DNA from: Austropuccinia psidii | Taxonomy: Eukaryota; Basidiomycota; Pucciniomycetes; Pucciniales; Sphaerophragmiaceae | Assembly: GCA_023105745.1 (NCBI GenBank) | Contig: JALGQZ010000001.1 | Span: 39,828,082 to 39,892,081 of the forward strand | Direction: 5' to 3' | DNA length: 64,000 nt | Shown: piece by piece, positions 1 through 10,861 of the stretch | Numbering within the stretch: position 1 is the first letter of the stretch | Layout of the letters: the number at the start of each line of letters is the position of its first letter | Program-made: the position numbers and the translations under genes | The notes under the pieces: generated by a model | What the model saw: only the letters and a program-made list of their open reading frames with translations | Database searches by the model: none | Told to the model about the DNA's origin: nothing

Positions 1-1
1 A

Positions 2-1885
2 AGGTATGGAGCAAGCCAAATGGAATGCTTATGCCTAGTGTGGGCTTTAGAAAAACTGCACTATTATTTGGATGGCACAGTATTTGATGTAATCACAGAC
101 TGTAATGCTGTGAAATCACTATTAAATATGAAGACTCCAAATAGACATATGCTGAGATGGCAAATTGCTATCCAAGAAGATAGAGGAAATATGACTATTG
201 TTCATAAATCTGGAAATATTCATAAAAATGCAGATGGTCTTAGCAGATGGGCTCTAGCAAATACCCCTGACAATCCAGCATGGGTACCACAAGAAGAGCA
301 CCATATAGAAGGAATATGTGTTACAGACATTGGCACAGAATTCTTTAACCAAGTTAAAGAAAGCTATAAGACAGACAAAAATTGCCATATCTTAAGCCAA
401 CTTCTAATGAAAGACTGCAAAGATCCATCACTTTCATCAAAACTAGATGAAATATGGAAAAAGGCATATGATGAAGGAAGATTTCACCTCCTTGATGGAA
501 TCCTTTACCATAGAACAAAACACACATGTGTTATGGCCTTAACAGATAGAACACTAATAAACACTATTTTACATGAGTGTCATGATAGTGTTGCATCTGG
601 ACATCTCTCAGAAGATAGGACACTAGAGAGGGTGAAAACCTGCTCTTGGTGGCCAAATTGGAAGAAAGATGTTGCAGAGTACTGCCAAACCTGTGACAGA
701 TGTCAAAAAGCCAACAGAGCCACAGGAAAGAAATTTGGAATGATGATCCAAATCCAAGAACCAAAATCCCCATGGGAAATAGTTCATATGGATTGGGTAA
801 CAGCCTTACCTCCAGGAGGAGACAGGAGTTATAATGCATGTCTAGTATTAGTTGACAGGTACAGTAAAACTCCCATGTTCTTACCATGTCATAAAGATGA
901 CACAGCTATGGATACAGCCATAATGATATGGAATAAAGTCATTAGCCATACAGGCTTATTCCAAAATATTATAAGTGACAGAGACCCAAAGTTCACTTCA
1001 GCATTATGGACAAACCTCCATAACTTGTTTGGGACAAAGTTATCATTCTCAACAGCTTATCATCCTCAAACTGATGGTCTAGCAGAAAGAATGATACAAA
1101 CCCTAGAGGATATGATCAGAAGATTCTGTGCTTATGGGCTAGAATTCAAAGATTCTGATGGTTTTACCCATGATTGGTGTACACTAATACCAGCACTTGA
1201 ACTGGCATATAAGACATCAATCCATTCTTCTACTGGCAAAACACCAGCAATGCTAGAGAAAGGTTGGAATCCAAGACTTCCTTATGATACCCTCAAAAAG
1301 GACTTAGTGGATATACATCCAACAGCAAGCAGTTTCAAGATAATGCTTGACAAAGCAAGACACCATGCAAACAGATGCATGCAAGATTCTTTTAAATATG
1401 CAAAAGAAAAATGGGATAAAAGTCATAAACCACCTGACTTCAAAATAGGGGACTTGGTTTTAGTATCAACCCTTAATTTCAATAACATAAAAGGCCCAAA
1501 GAAATTGAAAGATTCCTTTGCAGGACCATTTATGATAAAAGCACTTCATGGACCCAATGCTGTGCAATTAGAACTCACAGGTGAACTAATGAACAAACAC
1601 CCAACTTTCCCAGTAAGTCTGATAAAACCTTATAGTTCAAGTGACAAGGAGTTATTTCCACTAAGAAATAAACCCCCACTTGAAATTCCCCCCTTGGAGG
1701 AAGGAGAGGAAAAGAAAATAGTAAAAGTCCTTAAAGAAAGAAGGACAAGAAACAAAAAAGAAAGGGAATACCTTGTGAGGTATAGAAACTCAACTCAAGA
1801 AGATGAATGGCTACTTGAGAAAGATATAACAAATGCTGATAAATTACTAAGAAGGTTCAGACATGAAAGAAAACCTGAAAAATAA
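2..1885 (+). CDS. Pol C-terminal part: RNase H, integrase, chromodomain-like tail
   Basis: The frame is open from base 2; the first in-window ATG at 20 is internal to RNase H. Counting from that Met, RNase H acidic residues are D27 (VITDC) and D72 (NADGLSR). The integrase zinc finger has H188, H195, C225 and C228. The catalytic triad is D258 (MDWVT), D320 (SDRDPKF) and E356 (GLAERM), the canonical D-D-35-E spacing. The C-terminus carries a shortened chromo-like module (EYLVRY ... DEWL) without the usual WKG. The frame is uninterrupted, so this part could encode active integrase, which inserts the element cDNA into chromosomes. Oddity: I find no CpG dinucleotide anywhere in the ORF, and every Arg is AGA or AGG. 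It is about 95% alike to the A2 copy near 45000 by eye. Confidence 0.95.
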   Translation, partial: RYGASQMECLCLVWALEKLHYYLDGTVFDVITDCNAVKSLLNMKTPNRHMLRWQIAIQEDRGNMTIVHKSGNIHKNADGLSRWALANTPDNPAWVPQEEHHIEGICVTDIGTEFFNQVKESYKTDKNCHILSQLLMKDCKDPSLSSKLDEIWKKAYDEGRFHLLDGILYHRTKHTCVMALTDRTLINTILHECHDSVASGHLSEDRTLERVKTCSWWPNWKKDVAEYCQTCDRCQKANRATGKKFGMMIQIQEPKSPWEIVHMDWVTALPPGGDRSYNACLVLVDRYSKTPMFLPCHKDDTAMDTAIMIWNKVISHTGLFQNIISDRDPKFTSALWTNLHNLFGTKLSFSTAYHPQTDGLAERMIQTLEDMIRRFCAYGLEFKDSDGFTHDWCTLIPALELAYKTSIHSSTGKTPAMLEKGWNPRLPYDTLKKDLVDIHPTASSFKIMLDKARHHANRCMQDSFKYAKEKWDKSHKPPDFKIGDLVLVSTLNFNNIKGPKKLKDSFAGPFMIKALHGPNAVQLELTGELMNKHPTFPVSLIKPYSSSDKELFPLRNKPPLEIPPLEEGEEKKIVKVLKERRTRNKKEREYLVRYRNSTQEDEWLLEKDITNADKLLRRFRHERKPEK

Positions 1886-2002
1886 AAAGTTAAGCATTAT
1901 TGAGCTTCAAGACTAACAAAGTCTATTGAAGAGGTAGGACAGTGGATGATACCCTAATCACACATATCAGATTGTGGTACAATCTTTTTTGGTGGTAGGG
2001 AA
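1886..2002 (+). promoter_or_regulatory. 3' untranslated stretch and polypurine tract of A1
   Basis: This short non-coding stretch lies between the pol stop and the 3' LTR. It ends in a purine-rich run (ggtggtagggaa, 1991-2002) directly against the TG that opens the LTR. That is the position of the plus-strand priming site in LTR retrotransposons. The tract resembles those before the C1 and D1 3' LTRs (ggtgggagggaa and aggggagggaa types). Confidence 0.8.
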
Positions 2003-3272
2003 TGTGAGCCTTTGAGATATGACCACATATCCAATAAGGTCACAAAAAAGATTAATAATAATTATACCTTTAATATAATTATATTAAAATTAATTAGAAT
2101 AATTATACACTAAAAATAATTACTCAAATATACAAAAAATACCATAAATTGGTACTAAAATTGGTTTAACTTAAAAACCAATGAATGAACATGTGAAATA
2201 AATTATACCATTGGATTCCCCATGGAAAAATACACATATACCACTTTTATGGCATATCTGTAAAGTCAATATTTAAGGAATTATAAGGTATAATACCTTA
2301 TAAAAATCATAAAACCTTATTTATCTCAGAAACTAATGAAACAACATGTGAAACAAATTGTACCAGTGGATTCCCCACAAAAATCCACATATAAAACAAT
2401 TAATAAGCTAATTCCCAAAATCAATACTTAAGGAATTATCCTGAATATATGCACTTTTTTGGTCAACGCATATATTCAGTGATCATAGCTAATATCTTCT
2501 AAAATATACATGATAGAATGATGAACCAAAAATAAAGTTACCACGTAATTACTGTAAGAACACAGATATGAACTTTATTTTACAAGTTATAAACAAGGTT
2601 AAAACCTATGATGAAATATTGATAAAAATCAACAGAGCTGTTGACCACTTTGTTGTGAAAGTGCTCCAAACTTAAAAAGAAATACACAGTTGGATTCTAC
2701 TAGTTCATTCGTGAAGAATGATGTAATTTTTATTATTAAATTCAGGGTATAACCCCCTGAAATCAAGGTTTGAAGTTTAAAATATTGAATTTCGACAGAA
2801 AAGATGAGTTACAAGAAAAATCATCAAAATTAGAGTTTTGATGATGTAATGAAAAGCTCTTGGCAGCATAATAAGGTTATGTCAGGCTATCAGAATTCAC
2901 TCTCTGAATTGCTGTAGCGTGAAAACCTTAAAAGTTATTGAGGATCAAAGTTTGAGCTTAAATTGAGCTGTTATGATCACATACTGTAACCTTAAATTAA
3001 GTTTAACAGTCTTAAGAGTGATAAAATTGGTGAATACTATTAGTTTATGATTAAAACTAATAAAATCCACGAAATTTGGGGTTCTGCCAAGCCTCTGATG
3101 TCATCACACTTAGAGTTATAGTGATAACTCTAAATAATGGTGCAATAATGATGTAATATGGTTTGATCATGATGTAATCACCCTCAAACCTTAAAATATT
3201 GATCAATTCCAGTGGATATGATCAGTACACGTCTACTAGAAGCCTGTTGGACTCTAGGAGGGAGGTATTTAC

Positions 3273-3280
3273 TATAAATA
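3273..3280 (+). promoter_or_regulatory. LTR promoter TATA box (family A)
   Basis: TATAAATA occurs in the LTR in a conserved block that ends in a CCCCTCAGA segment about 25-35 bp downstream, where transcription would start. The LTR fragment at 4027-5379 has the same box at 4623-4630. In the A2 5' LTR the box has decayed to CATAAATA (38977-38984). Confidence 0.65.
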
Positions 3281-3722
3281 GAGCTCTTTTTACTCTGTTT
3301 TCCCCTCAGACGCATCAAAAACATTAAATCAATTAAATCAAAGGTAATTTCTTTATTCTTTATATATAAAACTGTTATATTATTAAAGACCAAAGACCAC
3401 CTTGCTATAATCATCTCTTTTGACATGGTTAAATCATTTATTTAATTGTTTTTGTTAAAAATCTCTCTAAAACTCATTTCCACGTAAAAATCCAGAATAA
3501 TTTGTAATTTTCTTTATTTTTATTGTAAATACAATTTGAAAAGGTTGTATTTATATTTTTAGGCGTAAAATACTTCAAAATTATTATATTAAGTGTTAAA
3601 AGTAGGTTATTTTCTCTTATTATAATAATTTCTCTATTATTACTCTTTTAATAATTCTTTAATTAATATAAATAGTATTTATATTAATTCATAACTTTAA
3701 TATTGGTAATATTATTGTTATT

Positions 3723-3750
3723 AATTGTTTTTTATTAATAAAAAACAATT
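3723..3750 (+). other. Perfect 28-bp A/T palindrome in the transcribed part of LTR A
   Basis: The sequence equals its own reverse complement and is centred on TTAA. As RNA it would fold into a 12-bp stem with a TTAA loop. It lies about 450 bp downstream of the TATA box. The same palindrome is perfect in the A2 5' LTR (39427-39454) and has one mismatch in the fragment at 5077-5104. Each copy is followed by TTTTTACGCC or TTTTTATGCC. It could be an RNA 3'-end or dimerisation hairpin; that role is inference. Confidence 0.7.
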
Positions 3751-4026
3751 TTTTACGCCTTTATTATTTGTTGGTAACAATAATAAAGAGCTTTTTAATA
3801 TATTAATTATTTTATATTAATATATTTATTTATTATATTATATTTTCATAATATAAATTATATTATTATATTTATTTAATAATATAATTATTTTACGCCA
3901 TAATAATAATAATTATTTATTATTATTATATTTTTAATCTTATTTATTCAATTTATAAGGACATTCAGAGTACAATAAGTAATAAATTAGTAATTTTTAC
4001 TTATTGTTTCATAGTCAAACCTTACA

Positions 4027-5379
4027 AAAGTAGACAGTCAGATTCTAATAGTCCCTTTATTAAGAATGACGTTTTTTATTGCTATAATATTTGAGGTATC
4101 ACCCCTTGAAATCATGCTTTGAAGTTTAAAATATTAAATTTGGACAGAAAAGATAAGTTACAAGAAAAATCATCAAAAATAGAGTTTTGATTATGTAATA
4201 AAATTCTCTTGGCAGTGTAATAAGGACATTCCAAGCTATCAGAATCCACTCTCAGAATAGCTGTAGCGTGTATAACTTAGAAGTTATTAATGATCAAAGT
4301 TTAAGCTTAAATTTGATCATTTAAGATCACTCACTGTAATCTTATTTTAAGCATAACAGTCATATAAGCGATACAACTGGTGAATAATATTAGAATATGA
4401 TTCAAACTAATAGAATCCATGAAGTTTAGGCTTCTTCCAAGCCTATGATATCATCAAACTTAGAGTTATAGTGATAGCTCTAAATAATGGCATAATTATG
4501 AGGTAAGATGGTTTGATCATGATGTAATCATCACCAAACCTTAAAATATTGATCAATTTTAGTAGAGAGCATCGTTAAACGTCTACTAGAAGCCTTCTGG
4601 ACTCTAGGAGGGAGGTATCTACTATAAATAGAGCTCTTTTTACTCTGTTTCCCCCTCAGATGCTTACAAAACACTAAAATATTTAAATCAAAAGGTAATT
4701 TCTTTATTATTTACATATAAAACTCTTATATTACTAAAGAACAAAGATAATCTTATTATAATCATAATCTTTGATGTGATTATTATATTTATTTAACTGT
4801 TTTGTTTAAAATTCTCTTAAAAACCTCAATTCCACATAAAATTAAGAATATTTGTAATTTCTCTTAAACTTTATTGTAAATACAATTTGAAAAAGGTTGT
4901 GTTTACATTTTTTTGGCGTAAAATTATTCAAAAGTATTAGATTAAGTATTAAAAGTAGGTTATTTCTTCTTATTATAATAATTTTCTCTTTATTATTACT
5001 CTAAATAATTCTATAGTTAATATAAATAGTATTTATATTAATTCATAGCTTTTATATTAGTAATATTAATGTTATTAATTGTTTTTTATTAATAAAAAAC
5101 GATTTTTTACGCCTTCATTATTTGTTGGTAACAATAATAAAGTGCTTTTAAATATAATACTTATCTTATATTAATATATTTATTAATTATATTATTTTTT
5201 ATAATATAAATTGCATTATTATATTTATTCAATAATATAATTATTTTTATGCCATAAATATAACAATTCTTTATTATTATAACTATTTTTTTCTATTTAT
5301 TATATTTATAAGGACATTCATAGTACAATAAGTAAAATATTAGTAATTTTTACTTATTGTTTCATAGTCAAACCTGACA
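4027..5379 (+). repeat. Family A LTR fragment (3' two thirds)
   Basis: The sequence resumes inside LTR A (matching A1 LTR from about 2675) immediately after the A1 3' LTR, and runs to a normal-looking LTR end (CCTGACA instead of CCTTACA). It keeps the TATA box (4623-4630) and the palindrome with one mismatch. The simplest reading is that A1 inserted into an older LTR of its own family. The missing 5' third would then lie left of the window. Confidence 0.85.
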
Positions 5380-5927
5380 GAAAGGATGCCAGGAGGATCA
5401 TGCATGAAGGTTGGGTATTTTGTGGCTTCAAATTTTTCAAGTGTTCTGGGGTGTTTCGTCCATTTCTGGGTTTTTGGCCAAATGCAGGTTATACAGTCTT
5501 GAAACTGTATTTGCGCAAACTTTGCAAATCTTGAATTCAAGCCCCAAATGGTCCAATATGGCCATTTGGGCATATTTCCCCTAGTAAAATGGCAAAATGG
5601 CATAATTGGGTTAAATGTACAGAAGTTTTCAGATTGTGCAAATCTGTATTTAAATATTCAAAAGAAAAATACAGGCTTTTGCTCTGGATTTTCCCTGTTG
5701 ACTGGAAAATACCAAAAGGTTTCAAAAAGCAGAATAATGGCTAGGATGGCCTAATGATGATAAAAGGGCCAAGTTGGCCCCAGATGGTGAAATGGCCATA
5801 GAGGGCCAAGAAAGATAAAATGGCCCATTTGGCCAAGGATGATGGATATGGCCAAATTGCCATAAGATTAATATGGCATTGATATGCCATATGGAAGTCC
5901 AAGAGGGTGATTTCCATGGTTGAGACA
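5380..5927 (-). repeat. B-like LTR fragment G (U3 start only)
   Basis: On the minus strand it begins at 5927 with TGTCTCAACCATGG and runs through CCATATGGCATATCAA, closely matching the first 450 bp or so of the B4 LTR (8844 onward, TGTCACAACCATGG). It is rich in TGGCCA/GGCC words like other family B LTRs. It stops where the family A LTR begins, so only the start of U3 remains. It interrupts the gag of C2. The 5 bp on its right (ttgcc) have no visible mate, because the other end is gone. Confidence 0.75.
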
Positions 5928-6243
5928 TTGCCAAAGGCTTAAGAAGCTTTCCCACTCCTCTTCCTTGCCTGCTCTGTACCAGGGTTTGTAATGGAAGTGA
6001 TATATTTCTATGGCTGCCACTTGGAAATGGTTCACCCCTTAAGACATTACCTTGAATCAGTTCAGGCTCAGAGTTAACGTTAAAGGTTGTTGGTATAGAC
6101 CTTTGGGAATTGGGGGAGACTGTGGCATCCTCCGGACATGTTGTTCTTGAGGAAGAATTTCCAGATATGGTCCTGGACTTGCCTCTTCCTTTTCCAGATA
6201 CATCTGGTTGGACTGAATAGTCCCTTTCATTTATTGTATGCAC
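5928..6243 (-). pseudogene. Gag N-terminus of C2, interrupted
   Basis: The reading frame is clearly homologous to the C1 gag start at 15306 (shared YSVQPD, GRGR, NRNIS-like and RGVG..KPLA motifs). The start codon of C1 (ATG GTG CAT) has become TTG GTG-like here, so no ATG is left. The frame is open to the junction at 5927, where the inserted LTR takes over. This copy uses the same frame as the C1 AUG frame, and the overlapping alternative frame (EEEWE ... LWQ) is also recognisable, as in C1. It is non-functional as a gag gene. Confidence 0.8.
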
Positions 6244-6300
6244 AATTCCTACATCAATTTAAGAGAAAATAAAGAATAAAGATGGAAAACACACACATTT

Positions 6301-6440
6301 TCATTGTTGTTTGGATATTTCTGATTGAAATAAAGTGCCTCTTCTAGCAATTTGTCCTTCAATACTCTCTGAAGATTCTGGACTGGTAATAAATATCTTA
6401 CTGAGCTTGTTACCAGCTGCAAGGTATTTGATCAAAGAAA
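6301..6440 (-). CDS. ORF0 of C2: upstream ORF behind a splice-acceptor-like YAG
   Basis: On the minus strand a pyrimidine-rich run ending TTTAG (AG at 6442-6441) is followed by a 45-codon frame. It has no ATG and ends in TGA at 6303-6301. Its protein matches the C1 ORF0: SLIK..AAGN.LSK, ITSPES and SIE.QIA.RGT. The two copies differ by an in-frame five-codon gap and mostly conservative changes, so the protein itself seems to have been under constraint. Function unknown. A spliced upstream exon would be needed to supply a start codon. Confidence 0.5.
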
Positions 6441-6443
6441 CTA

Positions 6444-6803
6444 AAGAGAAAATTTCTTTGTATCATTATAATTTTTATAATTTTTTATAATTTTTTTTAT
6501 TATATATTGAAAAAATTATTCTTTTTAAAGGAAAAAATTGAAATTTAAGATCTTGAATAAAAGTTAATTCACAGTAACTCAAAGAATAATTTTATAAGTT
6601 TTTGGATGTGAAAAAGCTACATGTAAAACAGTATAAAATTAAACCAAAATCCTCAATGAAAATGATTCTAAAGCCAATTTCAAAAATAAATATAATTTTA
6701 ACCTTGAATTTAAAGAAAATGTTTTATCAAATTAATATATTTCACAGCATAAAAATATATTAATTCAGGGTACAAGGTTGAAAAAGGTGGCCAGGCCCCC
6801 AAA
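6444..6803 (-). other. Leader of C2 with TTTGGGGGCC start
   Basis: This is the non-coding leader between the 5' LTR and ORF0. It begins TTTGGGGGCCTGGCC directly after the LTR, as in C1 and A2. TGGGGGCC, 2 nt inside the LTR edge, is the likely primer-binding site. The rest is A+T-rich with no ORF I can support. Confidence 0.6.
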
Positions 6804-8687
6804 TGTAAGATTTGTCTATGAAACTGTTGATAATATTACTATTAATCAGAATTCATATGACTGTTCTTTTGGAATATGATAAAAAAAATTCATTATAACC
6901 ACAATTAAATAATTCATTACTAAATTATTTCTTTTACTTGTTACAAACTCCTGGTGATTATAACAGTAAGCAGTACTTGTCTACAAGAATTAATTACAGG
7001 GAGTATTTAATGATAAAACTTCTTTATTGAAATGATAAAATTATTTCAATATATAATTATCTTTTTCAATAATAACTATAAAGATAATTATTGAAGAAAG
7101 CTGTTATGAGAAAAAATCTTTAAGAATTAAGTAAAATCACTCACTAAGACTACAATAATACCTTGAAAAGAATTTGTAGAGAGATTTGACCAATAACATG
7201 TGGATTTAAAGGATAAAATTTGATTTATAGCAGTATTAAAAAATCATACTTTTTTTCTATGATTTCAACACTTTCTTATTAATTCTGAAGGCTTTAAAAT
7301 ACTCAAGAGAAGCATTAACTAATACGTAGTTGTTGGTAATGAAGATATAATTGGATAATAAGATGATTTGGAAAAAAAGCAAGAGGGGACCTCTTTTCAG
7401 TCAATAACAGCTCACAGAGGTGTGCCATGGAGAAGACTGAAATAAAAGGCAGTGAGAAAGCAATTATCCTTTTTGGATTATTGATTGAATCATCTGTTAT
7501 CACATAAGATTATGATAATTACTTAATTACGGCTTTTACGTGACTACCAAGCCATTTCTGGTTATGAATAAAAGGAGTAGCAACTGTAAATATTCCTTTA
7601 TTTCAAAATAAGAAGTTAATTCCTCAAAGGTATCAATGTTCTTGGAAATTTAATGAAAGGTTGTATTTTCTGTGACTCTTTGAAGATTCAGTGTTTCACA
7701 TGGAATCATCAAAAATGGACTTTGGATAAAACTTTGAATTTTTTAGTTTCTTTATGAATCATATCATTTTTCACTGGTCCTGAAATATTAAGAAAGATTA
7801 ATTAAGAATTGTATTTCAATTAATTTTTGAAGTTTTTTACCTTATTTCTATGTAGAATTGCAAATAGCACAGTATAGCTGAGTGCAATGAGGTAAATTGA
7901 TGGATACTAGTCCAAAAAGGGTTCTAATTCATTTTTGAAGGTTCATAAATGGAAAATAATTAATAATTGACATGGTTACAGGAGTCAGAGTTTCTCTTTA
8001 CCTCATTGTAACATTGAAATATCAGCTTATTTGGAATTTTCTTACAATTTAATGGGACTTTAACTTGGTAACAAGGTTCCCAACAAGTTTTGGTGTACTA
8101 ATTGGGTCATTATCAGCAATGGATCCAAGCGTTAAAGCTATTCACACCTCAGAGGCCTCAAACGTCTGGTACCCTGGGTCTCTTTGATGTCTTTTGTCCT
8201 CCTTAGCTACTTTAACATCAAAAATAGTAATTCTGGCTTAAATACTGATATATAATGTTGGTGTACCAAAGCTTTATATATGAATACTATTTTTTGAGTG
8301 CCACAATCATTCATAACACTAATATTAGTGTATACTTAATGTGGGATTTCTTGAATTCCAATTATTTCGGCATAAAAGTGAGAAAAATAAAACCTTTCAC
8401 AATTATTTTCTGTGGTATTGAAGTCTTTTCCATATTGCCACCTTACAGAGTTAATTTAAGCTTATTCACTATATGAAGCTATGATATGTGAATCTTCTGT
8501 GTAGAATCTAAATACGGCCTTGAATCCATGGATTTACCTACTAATCAAAAGGTTATTCATACTTTCTTAAAACAAAGAAGATAAATTTTGGACATATTCA
8601 TGAATTATGAGTTATGCATAGTTCAGAATTTATTTTCATATTAGTTGTTGCATACATGGGTATGTAAAATATACCTCAAGGCTCAGA
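6804..8687 (-). repeat. Family C LTR, 5' LTR of C2 (1884 bp)
   Basis: Minus-strand LTR ending ...AATCTTACA at 6804 and starting TCTGAGCC (normally TGTGAGCC) at 8687. It matches the C1 3' LTR (32571-34474) and the solo LTR at 47911-49819 over its length, with more divergence than those two show from each other. CpG is scarce and several sites sit in ACGT or CACG words. No gene is seen inside it. Confidence 0.88.
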
Positions 8688-8843
8688 AAGTTCAGATATA
8701 ACTCTAACTTTTGATGTCCATGGAGAGCTCCAAGTATATCTTAATAAATTTGAAATGGGTTTAATAGCAAGAAAATTAATGTAATAATGTAGAGAAACTC
8801 GAGAATAAAGCAAAGATTGACAAAAAATACATCTTATAGCAAG
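8688..8843. other. 156-bp island not assigned to any element
   Basis: This is the only stretch in the window that I cannot align by eye to an LTR, leader or coding part of the elements present. It lies between the outer edge of the C2 5' LTR and the first base of the B4 LTR. It has no long ORF and no recognisable RNA gene. It may be old genomic target DNA or a remnant of a further element. Confidence 0.5.
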
Positions 8844-10256
8844 TGTCACAACCATGGCAATTCACCTCCTTGGATCTCCATATGGCATATCAAGCCACAG
8901 TCCTTTAATGGCCAATTGGCAATATCCATCACCAGTGGCCAATATGGCCATGTCATCATCTTATGGACCATTTATGGCCATTTATCTTTTGGGGCCTTCA
9001 TGGCCCTTCACCTCAATCCAGAAGCCATAGCAGCAATTTTTGCCCAATTGGGTATTTCTGGTCATTTCCCTCAAAACCAGGGGAAATGGCCCAAATGGCT
9101 GTTTTTGGCCATTTGGGCTCATAATGCGAATTTGCGCACTTTGATGCAAAGTGGTCAAAAGACACTTTCCCGCCCTTTGGGCCAGCTTTTGGCTCACAAC
9201 CCAAAAGTGGCCAAAAACCCCAAAGGACCCAGAAATACCTTTCCAAGCTCTGAAGCCATCACATCCATCTTTTTCCCCTCTGTCTTTCCATCTCGAGACC
9301 TTTGGACATAATCTTCTTTACAATGAACCAACATGCCATAAATGATGTTATATATCATTATGCATCATTTTTCAACAGGAATTCAATGGTGGCAATATAA
9401 AATGGTCATTTCAATATTCCAACATATCATCACGTCATCAAGGCACCCAATCATTCAGAGGACTCATCAAGACTCAAGAGCAAGTGTTTCAGTGTCAAAG
9501 ACCAATAACACTATCAAGACATCATTGGATAATTTCATTCACAGTATTCCTCCAAGGCAATACTGTTCAACCATTCTCAAGGGATTCAAGAGGAAGTTCA
9601 TGCATGTGTCAAGTGTCAAAGCTCCACTCAATCCATCTTGGCAACCACCTTCATTTCAATACAATCTGGATCCATCAAGAACTGTATTTCATTTTCAAGC
9701 ATGGGAAATTCATTCAACCCATTCCAATTTCAATATTAGCCAGCTGTATCAATCCCCAAAACAATCAATACAGCCTCAAGGATCAATACAGATCAGTTTT
9801 CAGCCTGAAGAACTCAAGCTCCCAACTTTTCACATATACTGGCTACCCTTACCACCCTGGGGGATTTTTCCCCAGTTAATTAATATACTTTGATTTTATT
9901 TTATCTTTATCTATCTTATCATTTTTGTTAAGTGAATACTGATATTATCAAGTAAGTCATTTAGCACCTTCTCTTTTCTTTATTCTCCTGTCAATGGATA
10001 TTTGGTGGTCATATCCTTACTAATTCCATTGTTCATTTTGGCAGGTTGAAACAGTGATTAAGGACTTACTTGGTTGGCTCTTTGGCCATTTGGCTTCTCT
10101 TCCCTCTTATTGCATCTCATCTTTGTAACTGAATATTTCTTAGAGGAATTTATTCTTTTATTTTATTTCTTTATTCTTTTGGAGTCTTCCAAGTGAGTTC
10201 CTTGATTGCTGAGTGACAGGCCACTCTTGTATTTCTGTCCAAGAGCCCCTGTGACA
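8844..10256 (+). repeat. Family B LTR, 5' LTR of B4 (1413 bp)
   Basis: Starts TGTCACAACC and ends CCCCTGTGACA, as in B1. It keeps the B hallmarks: GGCC-rich U3, the GGGGA...TTCCCC element followed by AGTTAATTAATATA (about 9866-9888), and the tail with CCAAGTGAGTTC. It is shorter than the B1 LTR and lacks the ACGGACCGT cluster, so it is a subfamily. Overlapping open frames in it (9342-9893) look compositional rather than genic. Confidence 0.88.
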
Positions 10257-10861
10257 TTATATTAATTAGCTCATAATTTATTTCCATTCTGTTCATTATT
10301 TCTTCATAATTTGATTCACTCATTTCATTGAAATTATGACTCTTTAACACTTATGAACCTTATGATTCATTGTCACCTTTCAATTTTCTCTCATTCATTC
10401 TTCATTCTGAAAATTGAAAGCTAACCCCAATTTTATTTTTTCTTTCTCCCTTTTTTAAATCTTATTCAAATCATCATTTTTGAATTAATTCATAATTCAG
10501 GTGTCATCTTAATTTTCATTTGATTTCAAATTTTTCATGAAGTTATTCAGACACATTCTTCACATCAAGATTCATAATTGATTCATTCTTCAAGAATTTT
10601 GATTTTTAAGAAGAACTCACTTGATTTTGATTTGATTGATTGATTTGACATAAATTGATATTGACCTCAAGAAAATTGATTGACCAGAAGATTTCATTGA
10701 TTTTGCTGATTTTTCACATCAAGAATTTTGACATAAATTGATTTTGCCTCAAGAAATCATTTGATTGATTGATTGATTTTGAAAGATTTTCATTTTGATT
10801 GATTTGACATATTTGATTCATTGACTTCGAGTTTTCAGTTGATATTTAATTAATTGATTCT
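10257..10861 (+). other. Leader of B4, TTGATT-rich
   Basis: Begins ttatattaattagctc, the family B primer-binding position, one mismatch from the B1 sequence. It then becomes a low-complexity stretch of TGATT/TTGATT words (about 10560-10860) that parallels the B1 leader at 21880-22260. No gene. It is interrupted by the D2 insertion. Confidence 0.75.

Larger units (their letters stand above)
1..4026 (+). mobile_element. Ty3/Gypsy element A1, 3' part (left end outside window)
   Basis: This is the 3' portion of a family A LTR retrotransposon. It holds the end of RNase H, a full integrase and a chromodomain-like tail (2-1885), a short 3' untranslated stretch with a polypurine tract, and a 2.0-kb 3' LTR. 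The 5' LTR, gag, protease and RT lie left of the window. It appears to have inserted into another family A LTR, because the sequence right of its LTR resumes in the middle of the same LTR type. The target duplication cannot be checked because the left end is missing. Confidence 0.93.
2003..4026 (+). repeat. Family A LTR, 3' LTR of A1 (2024 bp)
   Basis: It starts TGTGAGCC after the polypurine tract and ends CCTTACA, so it has TG...CA ends. The same boundaries are seen in A2 at 37769-39731. The first third (U3) holds two diverged copies of a block with AACATGTGAAA and a TGGATTCCCCA box (about 2188-2225 and 2341-2378). A TATA box sits near 3273. The last 700 bp are extremely A+T-rich with several inverted repeats, including a perfect 28-bp palindrome at 3723-3750. 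The motif GGCGTAAAA near 3561 and its inverse TTTTACGCC near 3752 and 3892 recur in the other family A LTRs. No protein-coding gene is seen in it. Confidence 0.93.
5928..8687 (-). mobile_element. Ty3/Gypsy element C2, 5' part
   Basis: Read on the minus strand it has a 5' LTR (8687 to 6804), the TTTGGGGGCC internal start, a leader with ORF0, and the first 105 codons of gag. It is then cut at 5927 by the B-like LTR fragment. No polypurine tract lies outside the LTR at 8688, which fits a 5' rather than a 3' LTR. Confidence 0.85.
8844..10861 (+). mobile_element. Ty3/Gypsy element B4, 5' LTR and leader only
   Basis: A diverged family B copy. It has a 5' LTR (8844-10256) and the first 605 bp of the leader, and is then cut by the D2 LTR at 10862. 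Its gag and pol are not present in the window. Confidence 0.85.

Noticed and set aside
5380..6243. Treating the minus-strand 173-codon frame (5722-6243) as one gene
   Set aside because: Its first 105 codons are C2 gag and the rest is translated LTR sequence of an inserted element. It is a chimera created by insertion.
9342..9893. 183-codon open frame in the B4 LTR
   Set aside because: It lies in the U3/R part of the LTR, overlaps another open frame (9484-9879), runs through the promoter and self-primer block and has no similarity to a known domain.
10560..10860. TTGATT-rich tract resembling a satellite or CRISPR-like repeat
   Set aside because: The words are irregularly spaced without unique spacers, and the same tract occurs in the B1 leader (21880-22260), so it is the family B leader.
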